47,240 bases of DNA from Streptomyces spiroverticillatus (GTDB lineage: Bacteria; Actinomycetota; Actinomycetes; Streptomycetales; Streptomycetaceae), in NCBI GenBank assembly GCA_014650415.1, contig BMUX01000010.1, forward strand, positions 311,703 to 358,942. Reading direction: 5' to 3'. The notes beneath the pieces were generated by a model. It was not told the DNA's origin and ran no database searches. It was given only the letters and a program-made list of their open reading frames with translations. The position numbers were made by a program, and so were the translations under genes. Shown one piece after another: positions 33,801 through 41,009 of this stretch (the first letter of the stretch is position 1; each line of letters begins with the position of its first letter).

Positions 33801-34073
33801 CTCGGCCTCGCGGCCCTCGCGACGGGCGACGCCCCGGCCGCCACCGCCGTACGCATGATCGTCCTCGCCGAACGGCTGGGCGTACTGCGCGAGTTCCAGC
33901 CGACGATGTCGGCGGAGCGCGCCCGGCACGCGGCCGAGGACGCCGACCGGGCGGCGTACGCCGATGCGGTGTCGGAGTACGCCGCCCTGGGGCGCGACGC
34001 GCTGCGGGAGGCGGCCCGGGAGCTGTCGGCCTACTTCGGCTCGCGCCGGAAGAGTGACGTCGACCAGAAGTAG
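30816..34073 (+). CDS. AfsR/SARP-like regulator with NB-ARC ATPase and TPR-like C-terminus
   Basis: 1085 residues. An N-terminal winged helix (about 1-90) and bacterial transcriptional activator domain (about 95-240) form a SARP-type DNA-binding unit. The NB-ARC-type ATPase follows, with GPGGLGKTRL (Walker A, about 279) and LLVLDNCEQ (Walker B, about 350), then a helical repeat region. A 24-base tandem repeat encodes ELT-SRTG units at about 898-918. Codon 974 (33735-33737) is TTA, the rare leucine codon read by the bldA tRNA, the only TTA I found in frame in this window, so translation may be limited to late growth. The 3' end overlaps the convergent DrrB-like gene by 43 bases. Target genes unknown. 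Confidence 0.9.
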   Translation: MTVELTLLPHVACRGEEVTAPRLRDLLALLASDLHAGCGTERLVRGLWREGKLPERPAKAVQVLVSRARTKWGADLLVSTPTGYRLALAEEQIDSSALLLYAVECARQVRAGDHPAALAAAEAGLALWEGGPRTGSGDPVSALRAARAPVREVLVRDRALALARLGRHAEAAGALAELAGRRPRDEEVLAAILRGEAATAGPSAALARYETYRRTLRDTLGTEPGAQLRHVQRELLHDEPPVVRHGVPHEPNPLLGRDADLAAVRDLLRDSRCVTVVGPGGLGKTRLAHAASRAAVQPVVHFVPLAAVTADADVPGQVASALGAGDTRQRQGPTDPLSGILATLGPGPALLVLDNCEQVVAGVADLVHALVSASRELRVLATGRAPLGLTSEAVYALPALGLDTAVELFGQRARAARPGVALPPDQVTGLCRRLDGLPLAVELAAARVRALSVQEIAQRLNDRFALLRGGARDTPERHRTLHAVVEWSWNLLGEEERAAMRTLSVFPGGFTGEAAGRALDVDPLRLLEQLAGQSLLTAADTPGGVRFTMLETVREFSAARRAEAGGDEEAVGRFLGWAREFGVAHHDVLFGSDVRASWDLIRAEQDNLVAALRHALAREDGPAVAALTAVLAALWSTDANYPRLAALAAETGPPLSHYRPEPEYVEVARAAAVLCTVGLFMGFGPHLVRHLVTLRRLPPAPPDSLLRAVAVVLGAVPETRPPGHEVLHALCADPNPLVAGIAECVATYVWEYANDTGRALASARRAIDALAGVDNPSLRLMCHSRHSELCLQAGDGETAYAHLRAALAELSRLGNEDDYIGIQQGLALACLQRGDWNEAAHWLGRAEGGRARDSFYSPDTGVRAEIALAERRTEEGLRLWRRAVERLAETGAGARTAELTGSRTGELTESRTGELTGANPRPDPGAGSLYVGGAHWADPWALQIQAAAVAAHAHAGRSGEVAVPAARLGERLRLLLDDPSRSPLELRSCGTVLHALGLAALATGDAPAATAVRMIVLAERLGVLREFQPTMSAERARHAAEDADRAAYADAVSEYAALGRDALREAARELSAYFGSRRKSDVDQK
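33507..33569 (+). repeat. 24-base in-frame tandem repeat in the AfsR-like gene
   Basis: Units at 33507-33530 and 33531-33554 differ at two positions, followed by a partial third (33555-33569). They encode ELTGSRTG, ELTESRTG, ELTGA. The unit length is a multiple of three, so copy changes keep the frame. Confidence 0.85.
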
Positions 34074-34822
34074 CCCAGCACTGCCAGCCCCACGCACCAG
34101 GCGACCGCGAGCCACCCGCTGTTGCCGATCCCGCTCCCGAGCAGCAGCCCGCGCAGGGTCTCGATGGCGGGAGTGAACGGCTGGTACTCGGCGATCGGCC
34201 GGAACCAGCCCGGCATCGTCTCCACCGGGACGAACGCGCTGGAGATGAGCGGAAGGATCATCAGCGGCAGCGCGTTGTTGCTGGCCGCCTCCGGGTTCGG
34301 GCTGGCCATGCCCATGCCCACCGCGATCCAGGTGAACGCCGTCGCGACCAGCACGAGCAGCCCGAACGCCGCCAGCCACTCCAGCGCGGACGCGTCCGTG
34401 GACCGGAACCCGATGGCCACGGCGACGGCCCCGACCACGAGCACGCTGACCACCGACTGGATCACGCTGCCGATGACGTGCCCGATCAGCACCGACCCGC
34501 GATGGATCGCCATGGTCCGGAACCGGGCGATGATGCCCTCGGTCATGTCCATGGAGACGGCCACGGCGGTACCGGCGGGGGTCGACCCGATGGTCATGAG
34601 CAGGATGCCCGGCACGAGGTAGGCGATGTAGTCGGAGCGGTCGGCGCCGACCCCGCCGATGCCCGTGCTCAGTACGTCGCCCAGGACGTACACGAAGAGC
34701 AGCATCAGCACGATCGGCGTGAGCAGGACGTTCAGGGTGAGGGACGGGTAGCGGCGCGCGTGCAGGAGGTTGCGGCGCAGCATGGTGGAGGAGTCGCGTA
34801 CGGCGAGGGAGAGGGTGCTCAT
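34031..34822 (-). CDS. DrrB-like ABC-2 permease
   Basis: 263 residues with six predicted helices and the ABC-2 membrane fold. The pattern RNLLHARRYPSLTLNVLLTP at the start and EYQPFTPAIETLRGLL near the end are typical of daunorubicin-resistance DrrB-type permeases. With the coupled ATPase it probably exports a hydrophobic compound. ATG at 34822 overlaps the ATPase stop (ATGA). Substrate unknown. Confidence 0.9.
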   Translation of the reverse strand: MSTLSLAVRDSSTMLRRNLLHARRYPSLTLNVLLTPIVLMLLFVYVLGDVLSTGIGGVGADRSDYIAYLVPGILLMTIGSTPAGTAVAVSMDMTEGIIARFRTMAIHRGSVLIGHVIGSVIQSVVSVLVVGAVAVAIGFRSTDASALEWLAAFGLLVLVATAFTWIAVGMGMASPNPEAASNNALPLMILPLISSAFVPVETMPGWFRPIAEYQPFTPAIETLRGLLLGSGIGNSGWLAVAWCVGLAVLGYFWSTSLFRREPK

Positions 34823-35832
34823 CGCACAACCTCCTTGGCACGAGCCGGAGTTGGGGTACGGTCCGGGCCTGCGGTCAGGGCGAAGAACACGTCGTCCAGG
34901 TCGGGCGTGTGCACGCTCAGCCCGTCCGCCTCGACACCGGCCGCGTCCAGCCGGTCCAGCAGCGAACGCAGCTCGCGCTGGCCCCCGTCGTACGGAATCC
35001 GCAGCGCCTGCCCCGCCTCGTCCAGGCCCGCTTCGGGCAGCGCGCGAGCGGCCGACCGGAAGGCGTCGGGACCGGCGAACCGCACCCGTACGTGTCCGCC
35101 GGGCACGAGCCGCTTCAGCTCCTCCGCGCTCCCTTCGGCGGCGATCCGCCCGTCGCTCAACACGGCGATCCGGTCGGCCAGTTGATCGGCCTCCTCCAGG
35201 TACTGGGTGGTGAGGAACACGGTCACGCCGCCCGCGACCAGTTCCCGGACGATCTCCCAGGTGCGGTGGCGGGAGCGCGGGTCGAGACCGGTGGTCGGCT
35301 CGTCCAGGAAGATGATCCGGGGGTCGCCGACCAGCGTCATGGCGAGGTCGAGCCGGCGCTTCATGCCGCCGGAATAGCCGACGGCGGGCCGCTTCGCCGC
35401 CTCCACCAGGTCGAAGCGCTCCAGGAGTTCGGCGGTGACCCGCCGGCCCTCGGCGCGCGGGAGGTGGTGCAGGTCGGCCATCAGGAGCATGTTCTCCTCG
35501 CCGGTGATCAGCCCGTCGACGGCGGAGAACTGCCCGGTGACGCCGATCGCGGCCCGTACCGCCTGCGGGTCGGCGGCCGCGTCGTGGCCGCCGACCCGCA
35601 GGGTGTCGGCCTCGCCGCCGATCAGGGTGGAGAGGATCTTCACGACGGTGGTCTTGCCCGCGCCGTTCGGGCCGAGCAGCGCGAAGACGCTGCCGGTGGG
35701 CACGGTCAGGTCGATGCCGTCGAGGACGAGGTGGTTCCCGTACGACTTGCGCAGGCCCCGGGCCAGGACGGCGGGGGTGGCGGTGGGATCCGTCATGGAT
35801 TTCGCCATGGGTTTCGTCGCGTGTTTCGTCAT
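34819..35832 (-). CDS. DrrA-like ABC transporter ATP-binding protein
   Basis: 337 residues: FALLGPNGAGKTTVVKIL (Walker A), YSGGMKRRLDLAMTLVGDP (signature), IIFLDEPTTGLDPRSR (Walker B) and FLTTQYLEEADQLADRI (H-loop region with the Gln variant usual in DrrA), then a C-terminal DUF4162-like domain. It is the ATPase of a drug-type exporter. Three in-frame ATGs (35832, 35808, 35796) are possible and none has a good ribosome site; the first is listed. A long inverted repeat lies just upstream. Confidence 0.92.
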   Translation of the reverse strand: MTKHATKPMAKSMTDPTATPAVLARGLRKSYGNHLVLDGIDLTVPTGSVFALLGPNGAGKTTVVKILSTLIGGEADTLRVGGHDAAADPQAVRAAIGVTGQFSAVDGLITGEENMLLMADLHHLPRAEGRRVTAELLERFDLVEAAKRPAVGYSGGMKRRLDLAMTLVGDPRIIFLDEPTTGLDPRSRHRTWEIVRELVAGGVTVFLTTQYLEEADQLADRIAVLSDGRIAAEGSAEELKRLVPGGHVRVRFAGPDAFRSAARALPEAGLDEAGQALRIPYDGGQRELRSLLDRLDAAGVEADGLSVHTPDLDDVFFALTAGPDRTPTPARAKEVVR

Positions 35833-35857
35833 GCCGCAGAGCGTGCGGCAGGGCGCA

Positions 35858-35904
35858 TTCAGCCTGGTTTCAGCGCGGCTTCAACGCCCTGAAACCCGGC
35901 TGAA
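35858..35904. promoter_or_regulatory. 16-base inverted repeat between sulfatase and drrA-like gene
   Basis: TTCAGCCTGGTTTCAG (35858-35873) and CTGAAACCCGGCTGAA (35889-35904) are inverted copies with one mismatch around a 15-base spacer. It lies after the sulfatase stop and 26 bases before the DrrA-like start. It could terminate the sulfatase operon as RNA, be the operator of the exporter, or both. Confidence 0.55.
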
Positions 35905-35922
35905 AGAAGGCTTCTCCGCAGC

Positions 35923-37689
35923 TCAGAGCTTCGCCAGCTCCTCCGCGATCAGCCGCAGCCTGGCAGGCGGGAACAGTGCCCCCGCCATCGCGGCGACGTC
36001 GATCAGCGGTGTCGCCCCGACCACCTGGAGCAGCTCGGAGTCGGCGACGCCCGGCAGATGCCTGCGCAATACCTCCACGGCGAACGGGTCCGAGATCAGG
36101 ACCTGGATCGGGGTGCGCAGCGAGAGGCGGCCCTCCGGGTAGTCCTCGGCGCGCGGCAGCGGCTCCGCCGCCCGCTGTGCCTGCGCCCGCTGGGCCCGGA
36201 CCAGCAGGTGGGCCTCCGTCACCGGCCCCTCCTCGGGCAGCCCGAGGCGTTCGTACTGGCTGGGCGGTGCGTCGTTCGCCCGCATCAGCTCGACCAGCAG
36301 CGCGGCCATGCGGAGTTCGGCCGCGTCGTCGACCAGTGGGGAGAGCTGTTGGGGGTCGGTCTCCAGGTCGAAGAGGAGCGTGCCGTGGTGGTACGGGTTG
36401 ATGAGGCTGCGGCCCGGTACGCGCAGGGTGCGGACGTTCTTGGTGAACGGGAAGGGCTCGGCCAGCTCCAGGTCGGCGAGTTCGGCGGGGGTGAAGCGTC
36501 CCCGCATGTGCGTGGGCATCAACGTGTGCTCGTACAAAGGGGAATTGGACGGATCGACGGGCGCGCGCATGTAGACGTACCGGCCGTCGGTGACGTTGAC
36601 GTGTCCGCCGTGGATGCCGAACAGGCCCGCCTCGCGCACCGGTTGGTCCTGGGCGACCGGCAGCGGGCTGCCCTGCATGTCGGCGGGGCGCTCGACCCCG
36701 AAGAACTCCAGGAGGGTCGGGGCCAGGTCGACGGTCTGTACGAGGGCCTCGCGCCGTGCTCCCGAGACCGCCGTACGCGGGTCCCAGGCGAACAGCGGCA
36801 GGTGCACGAGCTCGTTGAACCACGGCTGGACGCTCTTGCCCCACCAGCCCTTCTCGCCCAGCAGCAGTCCGTGATCGGTGTTGACGACGAGCAGGGTGTC
36901 CTCCCACAGCCCCAGTTCGTCCATGGTGTCCAGGACACGGCCCAGCGACCGGTCGCACATGGAGAGCAGCGCCGCGTACTCCATCCGCCCGTGGTGGACC
37001 TGCTCGTCGGTCTCCACGACCCGCTTGTAGTCGGGCCAGTCGAAGTGCGGGCCCTCGTAGTCGTGCGGGTAGAGGTCCTTGTACTGCTGGGGGCTGAAGA
37101 AGGGTTCGTGCGGGTCGAAGGTCTCGATCTGCACGAACCACCGGTCGGCCTCCTTGTTCGCCGTGATGAATTCGAGCCCGGCGTCGAAGGTGAGGGTCTG
37201 CGGGTGCCGGTCCTCGGTCGCCGTGTGCTGCCGGTTGATCCAGTCCTGCCGGTAACCGGACCCGAACCGCACCTTCTTGAGGTCCTCGGGCATCGGCGGG
37301 TCGGCGACCTGTCCCTTCCAGGGGTCGCCCTCCTGGCCCCGGAAGAACTCCCAGGTGTGGTACCGGCCGTGGTAGGTCGCGCCGCCGTCCTCCCAGTAGT
37401 GCGGGTGGTCGCTGACCAGGTGGGTGTAGACGCCGTGCTGCCCCAGGAGCTCGGGCATGGAGTCGTCGAACGGCTCCAGCGGACCCCAGCTGCGGTGCAG
37501 GAAGTTGTGCCGCCCGGTGTGCAGCTCGCGGCGGGCCGGCATGCAGGGCATGGAGCCCGCGTACGCGTTGTCGAAGGTGACGGCGCGCTCGGCGAGCCGG
37601 GCGAAGTTGGGGGCGTGGGTCCAGTCGCCGCCGTACGGGGGCAGCATGTGCCGGTTGAGGCTGTCGAACATCACCATGATGGCCTTCAT
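35923..37689 (-). CDS. Type I sulfatase (formylglycine-dependent, CxPxR)
   Basis: 588 residues of the alkaline-phosphatase/sulfatase superfamily. The activation motif C49-M-P-A-R53 in SMPCMPARRELHTGR is the FGE target in which the Cys becomes formylglycine, the catalytic group. Metal ligands are D9 in MFDSLNR and the NTDHG pair at about 269-273. It removes sulfate from a sulfate ester. No signal peptide is present, so it acts in the cytoplasm on an imported substrate. ATG at 37689 follows AGGAAAGGAG. It is the last gene of padR-MFS-GH1-sulfatase, 30 bases after the GH1 gene. Sulfated carbohydrate or glucosinolate-like substrates are both possible. Confidence 0.93.
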   Translation of the reverse strand: MKAIMVMFDSLNRHMLPPYGGDWTHAPNFARLAERAVTFDNAYAGSMPCMPARRELHTGRHNFLHRSWGPLEPFDDSMPELLGQHGVYTHLVSDHPHYWEDGGATYHGRYHTWEFFRGQEGDPWKGQVADPPMPEDLKKVRFGSGYRQDWINRQHTATEDRHPQTLTFDAGLEFITANKEADRWFVQIETFDPHEPFFSPQQYKDLYPHDYEGPHFDWPDYKRVVETDEQVHHGRMEYAALLSMCDRSLGRVLDTMDELGLWEDTLLVVNTDHGLLLGEKGWWGKSVQPWFNELVHLPLFAWDPRTAVSGARREALVQTVDLAPTLLEFFGVERPADMQGSPLPVAQDQPVREAGLFGIHGGHVNVTDGRYVYMRAPVDPSNSPLYEHTLMPTHMRGRFTPAELADLELAEPFPFTKNVRTLRVPGRSLINPYHHGTLLFDLETDPQQLSPLVDDAAELRMAALLVELMRANDAPPSQYERLGLPEEGPVTEAHLLVRAQRAQAQRAAEPLPRAEDYPEGRLSLRTPIQVLISDPFAVEVLRRHLPGVADSELLQVVGATPLIDVAAMAGALFPPARLRLIAEELAKL

Positions 37690-37719
37690 GCCGGGATGCT
37701 CCTTTCCTGGGGGGAGGTG

Positions 37720-38916
37720 TCAGGCGGTGGGCAGGACGCGGGTGCGTCCGGCCGCGCCCAGCCAGGCGGCGGACGGCTTGGCCGTACGGGCGAAGGTCTC
37801 GCGGTCGACGGCGATCAGGCCGAAGGTGGGTGTGTAGCGGCCCCACTCGTAGTTGTCGAGCGCGCTCCAGTGGTAGTAGCCGCGTACGTCGATGCCGTCG
37901 TCCATGGCCGCGGTGAGGGCCTGGAGCGCGCCTGCGGTGTAGTGGACGCGCCGGGTGTCGTCGGCGGTGGCGAGACCGTTCTCGGTGACGATCAGCGGGA
38001 CGCCGGGTGCGACGGCCGCACTGTGCCGCAGGGCGTGCCCCACAGCCTCCGGGTAGAACTCCCAGCCGGTGAGGGTCCGTTCGGCGTCCTCCGGTACGGG
38101 AAGCGGGCCGTCCGGACCGATGAGGGTGCGGGTGTACGACTGGACGCCGAGCCAGTCGTCGCCGCGCGCCGCCTCCAGGAAGACGTCCACGCGCGGACGC
38201 CGGTACGCCTCCGCGACCTCCTCGGCCCCGGGCACCGGCTGGCACACCAGACCGGCCACGGACCAGCCTGTACTCACGTGCGGGGCAAGGGACTTTACCG
38301 TCTCGACGGCGCGGGCGTGCGCCCGTATCAGAGCGTCCGAAGTGGCCGCGTCCGGTGCCGGAAGCCCACTGCCCGCCATCGGCTGCCCGGAGATCACGGA
38401 CTGGTACGCGGTGGCCATGCAGGCGACCATGTTGGGCTCGTTGATCGTGCAGACGTGTGCGACGCCGGTGGAGAAGACGGGCGCGGCGGCCGTGACGTAC
38501 CGGGCGAAGAGTTCCTCCGACCCGGCGGCGGCCCAGCCGCCGCGCTCCAGGAACCAGCGGGGGACGGTGAAGTGATGCAGCGTCACCATGGGGCGCAGGC
38601 CGCGTGCGAGCGCGCCCTCGACCATGCGCCGGTAGTGGGCGATCGCGGCGTTCGAGAACTCGCCGGGGGCGGGCTCGATGCGCGCCCATTCGATGCTGAA
38701 CCGGTAGTCGGTGAAGCCGAGTCCGGCCAGCAGGTCCATGTCCTCGGGCCAGCGGTGGAAGCTGTCGCAGGCGTCACCGCTGGGCTCCTTGACGTACGGG
38801 TTCTCCCGGTGCTCGAAGAGCCACCAGTCGCTGTTGGTGTTGTTGCCCTCGGTCTGGTGGGCGGAGGTGGAGGTGCCCCAGAGGAAGTCGTCGGGCAGGC
38901 GGCGTGCGGGTGTCAT
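37720..38916 (-). CDS. Glycoside hydrolase family 1 beta-glucosidase
   Basis: 398 residues of the (beta/alpha)8 fold of family 1. The acid/base is E160 in TINEPN and the nucleophile E312 in VTENG; HRWPEDMDLLAGLGFTDYRF and WSALDNYEWGRYTPTFGLI are further family patterns. It is slightly shorter than the usual 440-460 residues. Plant myrosinases replace the acid/base Glu by Gln, but here it is Glu, as in general beta-glucosidases and animal or bacterial thioglucosidases. No signal peptide. It lies between the MFS and sulfatase genes with about 30 bases on each side. Confidence 0.93.
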   Translation of the reverse strand: MTPARRLPDDFLWGTSTSAHQTEGNNTNSDWWLFEHRENPYVKEPSGDACDSFHRWPEDMDLLAGLGFTDYRFSIEWARIEPAPGEFSNAAIAHYRRMVEGALARGLRPMVTLHHFTVPRWFLERGGWAAAGSEELFARYVTAAAPVFSTGVAHVCTINEPNMVACMATAYQSVISGQPMAGSGLPAPDAATSDALIRAHARAVETVKSLAPHVSTGWSVAGLVCQPVPGAEEVAEAYRRPRVDVFLEAARGDDWLGVQSYTRTLIGPDGPLPVPEDAERTLTGWEFYPEAVGHALRHSAAVAPGVPLIVTENGLATADDTRRVHYTAGALQALTAAMDDGIDVRGYYHWSALDNYEWGRYTPTFGLIAVDRETFARTAKPSAAWLGAAGRTRVLPTA

Positions 38917-38946
38917 GAGAGGACTCTTTTCGAGAGGGGGGAGAGG

Positions 38947-40338
38947 TCAGGCGTTGGGGGAGGCCAGCGCGTCCCTGCGCCGGTCGTCCAGTTCCCGCTG
39001 CACGCGGGCCGTGTCGACGGCGTACGTACGGTGGAGCAGCGTCAGGAAGAGGCCGTTGACCAGCATCAGGACGACCAGGACCCACAGGAAGACCACCTGG
39101 AGGCCGAGGATGTCGGCGAGGAAACCGGCCCCGAGGCTGAAGCCCGCCCAGGCGACGGCCTCGGCGATCGAGCCGTACAGCACGAAGGCCGCGCCGCGCA
39201 GTTCCGGGGGAGTGATGGCCATGACCATCGGCCGGTTGACGCTCGGGTTGATGCCCTGCGTCGCACCGAGCACGGCGAACAGGATGCCGTACACGAGGAT
39301 GCTGTCGTACGAGAACTGGGTGCTGAAGAAGGCGACGAGGGCGAAGGCGAACTGGGCGCCCTGGAGGACGAGGACCGGACCGTGGCGCGGGCTGCGCCGG
39401 GTGGTCCGGTCCAGGGCGGCACCGCCCAGGAGGGTGCCCAGGAAGTAGCCGACGCCGAAGGGCAGCAGGACGAGCGACGCCTTCTGGGTGCTGAAGCCGT
39501 GCACGTCCACCAGGAAGACCACGCCGTACGTGATCACCAGGAGGTGCCCGGACAGCAGCCGCGAGACCAGGAGGATGTTCAGGCTGCGGATCCGCAGCAG
39601 CGAGAACGCCTTCGCCCAGGTGAGCTTCGAGTGGGCCTCGCGGGTGCTGCGGTCGAGGTCGGCGAGCTGCTGCTCGGCGGCGCCCCGGCCCGGGTCGCGG
39701 AACCACAGCAGCAGGGCGAATCCGAGCAGGACGTTGAACGCGCCGATGCCCCACAGACCCCAGCGCCAGCCCTCGTCGAGGCCCGCGAGCTGCCCCTTGA
39801 GCGGCCCGATCACAGCGCCGACCAGCGACACCGTCCCGTACAGGACGCCGACGGCGCGGCCCCGGGACGAGGTGGAGAAGAGGTCGCCGAGGATCTCGGT
39901 GATGATCGGGGCGGCGGCCGCGTAGCCCGCCGCCAGGACGGTGTAGAAGACGAGGAGCTGGGTGAAGTTCTGCGAGAAGCCGGCGGCTATGCCCCAGACG
40001 CCCCACAGCCCGGTGGCCACCACGAGCACGCTCTTGCGCGAGTGGCGCTGTGCCGCCCAGACCCAGAGGGGCGCGGTGAAGACTCCCACGATCTTGCTGG
40101 CCGCGGTGAGGATGCCCAGGGCGCCGAGTGAGATGCCCAGGGACTGCCTGATCAGCGGGAACAGGCTGCTGACCAGGCTGGCTTCGGTGCTGTCGACGAG
40201 CATGGTGCCGCCGAGCAGGGTGAGTTGGCGGTAGCGGCCCTTGACGTGTACGCCGTTCGCGGGGGCATCCGTGGCAGCGGATTCCGTCGCGGGGGCATCC
40301 GTCGGGGGATGCCCGGAGCTCTTGCTGAGCTCGGTCAT
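38947..40338 (-). CDS. MFS transporter of the sulfatase operon
   Basis: 463 residues. A polar tail of about 35 residues, which contains a short duplicated DAPATES-like segment, precedes twelve helices. The motif-A-like loop is WAAQRHSRKSVLVV. The layout resembles spinster-like and sugar/organic anion MFS carriers. In this operon the most natural role is uptake of the sulfated glycoside that the cytoplasmic sulfatase and glucosidases attack. It starts 22 bases after the PadR stop. Confidence 0.85.
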   Translation of the reverse strand: MTELSKSSGHPPTDAPATESAATDAPANGVHVKGRYRQLTLLGGTMLVDSTEASLVSSLFPLIRQSLGISLGALGILTAASKIVGVFTAPLWVWAAQRHSRKSVLVVATGLWGVWGIAAGFSQNFTQLLVFYTVLAAGYAAAAPIITEILGDLFSTSSRGRAVGVLYGTVSLVGAVIGPLKGQLAGLDEGWRWGLWGIGAFNVLLGFALLLWFRDPGRGAAEQQLADLDRSTREAHSKLTWAKAFSLLRIRSLNILLVSRLLSGHLLVITYGVVFLVDVHGFSTQKASLVLLPFGVGYFLGTLLGGAALDRTTRRSPRHGPVLVLQGAQFAFALVAFFSTQFSYDSILVYGILFAVLGATQGINPSVNRPMVMAITPPELRGAAFVLYGSIAEAVAWAGFSLGAGFLADILGLQVVFLWVLVVLMLVNGLFLTLLHRTYAVDTARVQRELDDRRRDALASPNA

Positions 40339-40360
40339 GGTGCCGTCTCGATTCTGTGCG

Positions 40361-40933
40361 TCAGTCGTTCCGGTCGATTCCGTGCGTCAGGCGGGCCAGG
40401 ACGCCCTCCAGCCAGGCGACCCAGTGGTCCGTCGCCCCGGTGCCCAGCACGTGGAGCGAGTCGTGGACCATCCGGTCGACGTCCCGGTCGAGGCCCGGCA
40501 GCGGGTCCTCGTAGTGCAGGGAGCGGTCCCGGTCGCGGTTCTTGGCGATCTGGGCGCGGCGGTGGGCGAGTTCGGTCCGCAGGAGAGCGATCGCCACGTC
40601 CCTGTCGAGGGGCGCGGCCACACTGAGGCGGGCGGTGAAGTCGAGGTCGTGGGGGCGGTTCGACGGCTCGTACGGCGAACGCACCCACGCCAGCAGGACG
40701 TCGCGCCCGGCCGGGGTGAGCCGGTAGACCTTCGCGTCCGGGCGGCCCTCGCGCGAGTCGACCTCGTGGCGCACCCAGCCCTCGGTCTCCATCTGCGCGA
40801 GCTTCCGGTAGATCTGGCTGTGGTGGGCCTTCGCCCAGACGAACTGTCCGTCGGACTCCAGCCATTTGCGCAGGTCGTAGCCGCTGTAGGGGCGACGGGC
40901 CAACAGGCCGAGGAGGACGTGCTCGAACTTCAC
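40361..40933 (-). CDS. PadR-family transcriptional regulator
   Basis: 190 residues. VKFEHVLLGLLARRPYSGYDL begins the PadR winged helix, followed by QIYRKLAQMETEGWV (recognition region) and a C-terminal helical dimerisation part (about 100-190) of the Vir/PadR-2 kind. PadR regulators often sense phenolic or other aromatic compounds. GTG at 40933 follows AGAGAGGT. It heads the minus-strand operon and is divergent from the FGE gene, with paired repeats in the shared 76-base region. Confidence 0.92.
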   Translation of the reverse strand: MKFEHVLLGLLARRPYSGYDLRKWLESDGQFVWAKAHHSQIYRKLAQMETEGWVRHEVDSREGRPDAKVYRLTPAGRDVLLAWVRSPYEPSNRPHDLDFTARLSVAAPLDRDVAIALLRTELAHRRAQIAKNRDRDRSLHYEDPLPGLDRDVDRMVHDSLHVLGTGATDHWVAWLEGVLARLTHGIDRND

Positions 40934-40962
40934 GCGGATGACCTCTCTTGGTGACCTCCCGG

Positions 40963-41003
40963 TCACCTATGTGTGTTCTCACCTATGTGCGAATTCATAT
41001 ACT
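40963..41003. promoter_or_regulatory. Direct repeats and leaderless FGE promoter between padR and FGE
   Basis: TCACCTATGTG occurs at 40963-40973 and 40979-40989. Its core CAC-N4-GTG is dyad-symmetric. ATG-N8-CAT (40985-40998) resembles the PadR pattern ATGT-N8-ACAT. TATACT at 40998-41003 is a strong -10 for a transcript starting at the FGE ATG (41010). Repeats cover its -35 region and the padR leader, so one PadR dimer pair could silence both directions. Confidence 0.55.
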
Positions 41004-41009
41004 CGCCGC

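Noticed and set aside
30816..35832. A secondary-metabolite cluster around the AfsR-like regulator and DrrAB-like exporter
   Set aside because: No biosynthetic enzyme (PKS, NRPS, terpene, RiPP) lies beside them; the neighbours are an S9 peptidase, a phosphatase and the sulfatase operon.
36058..40131. 1357-codon open frame on the plus strand
   Set aside because: It lies antisense to the sulfatase, GH1 and MFS genes, all of which show catalytic motifs or helices in their own frames.
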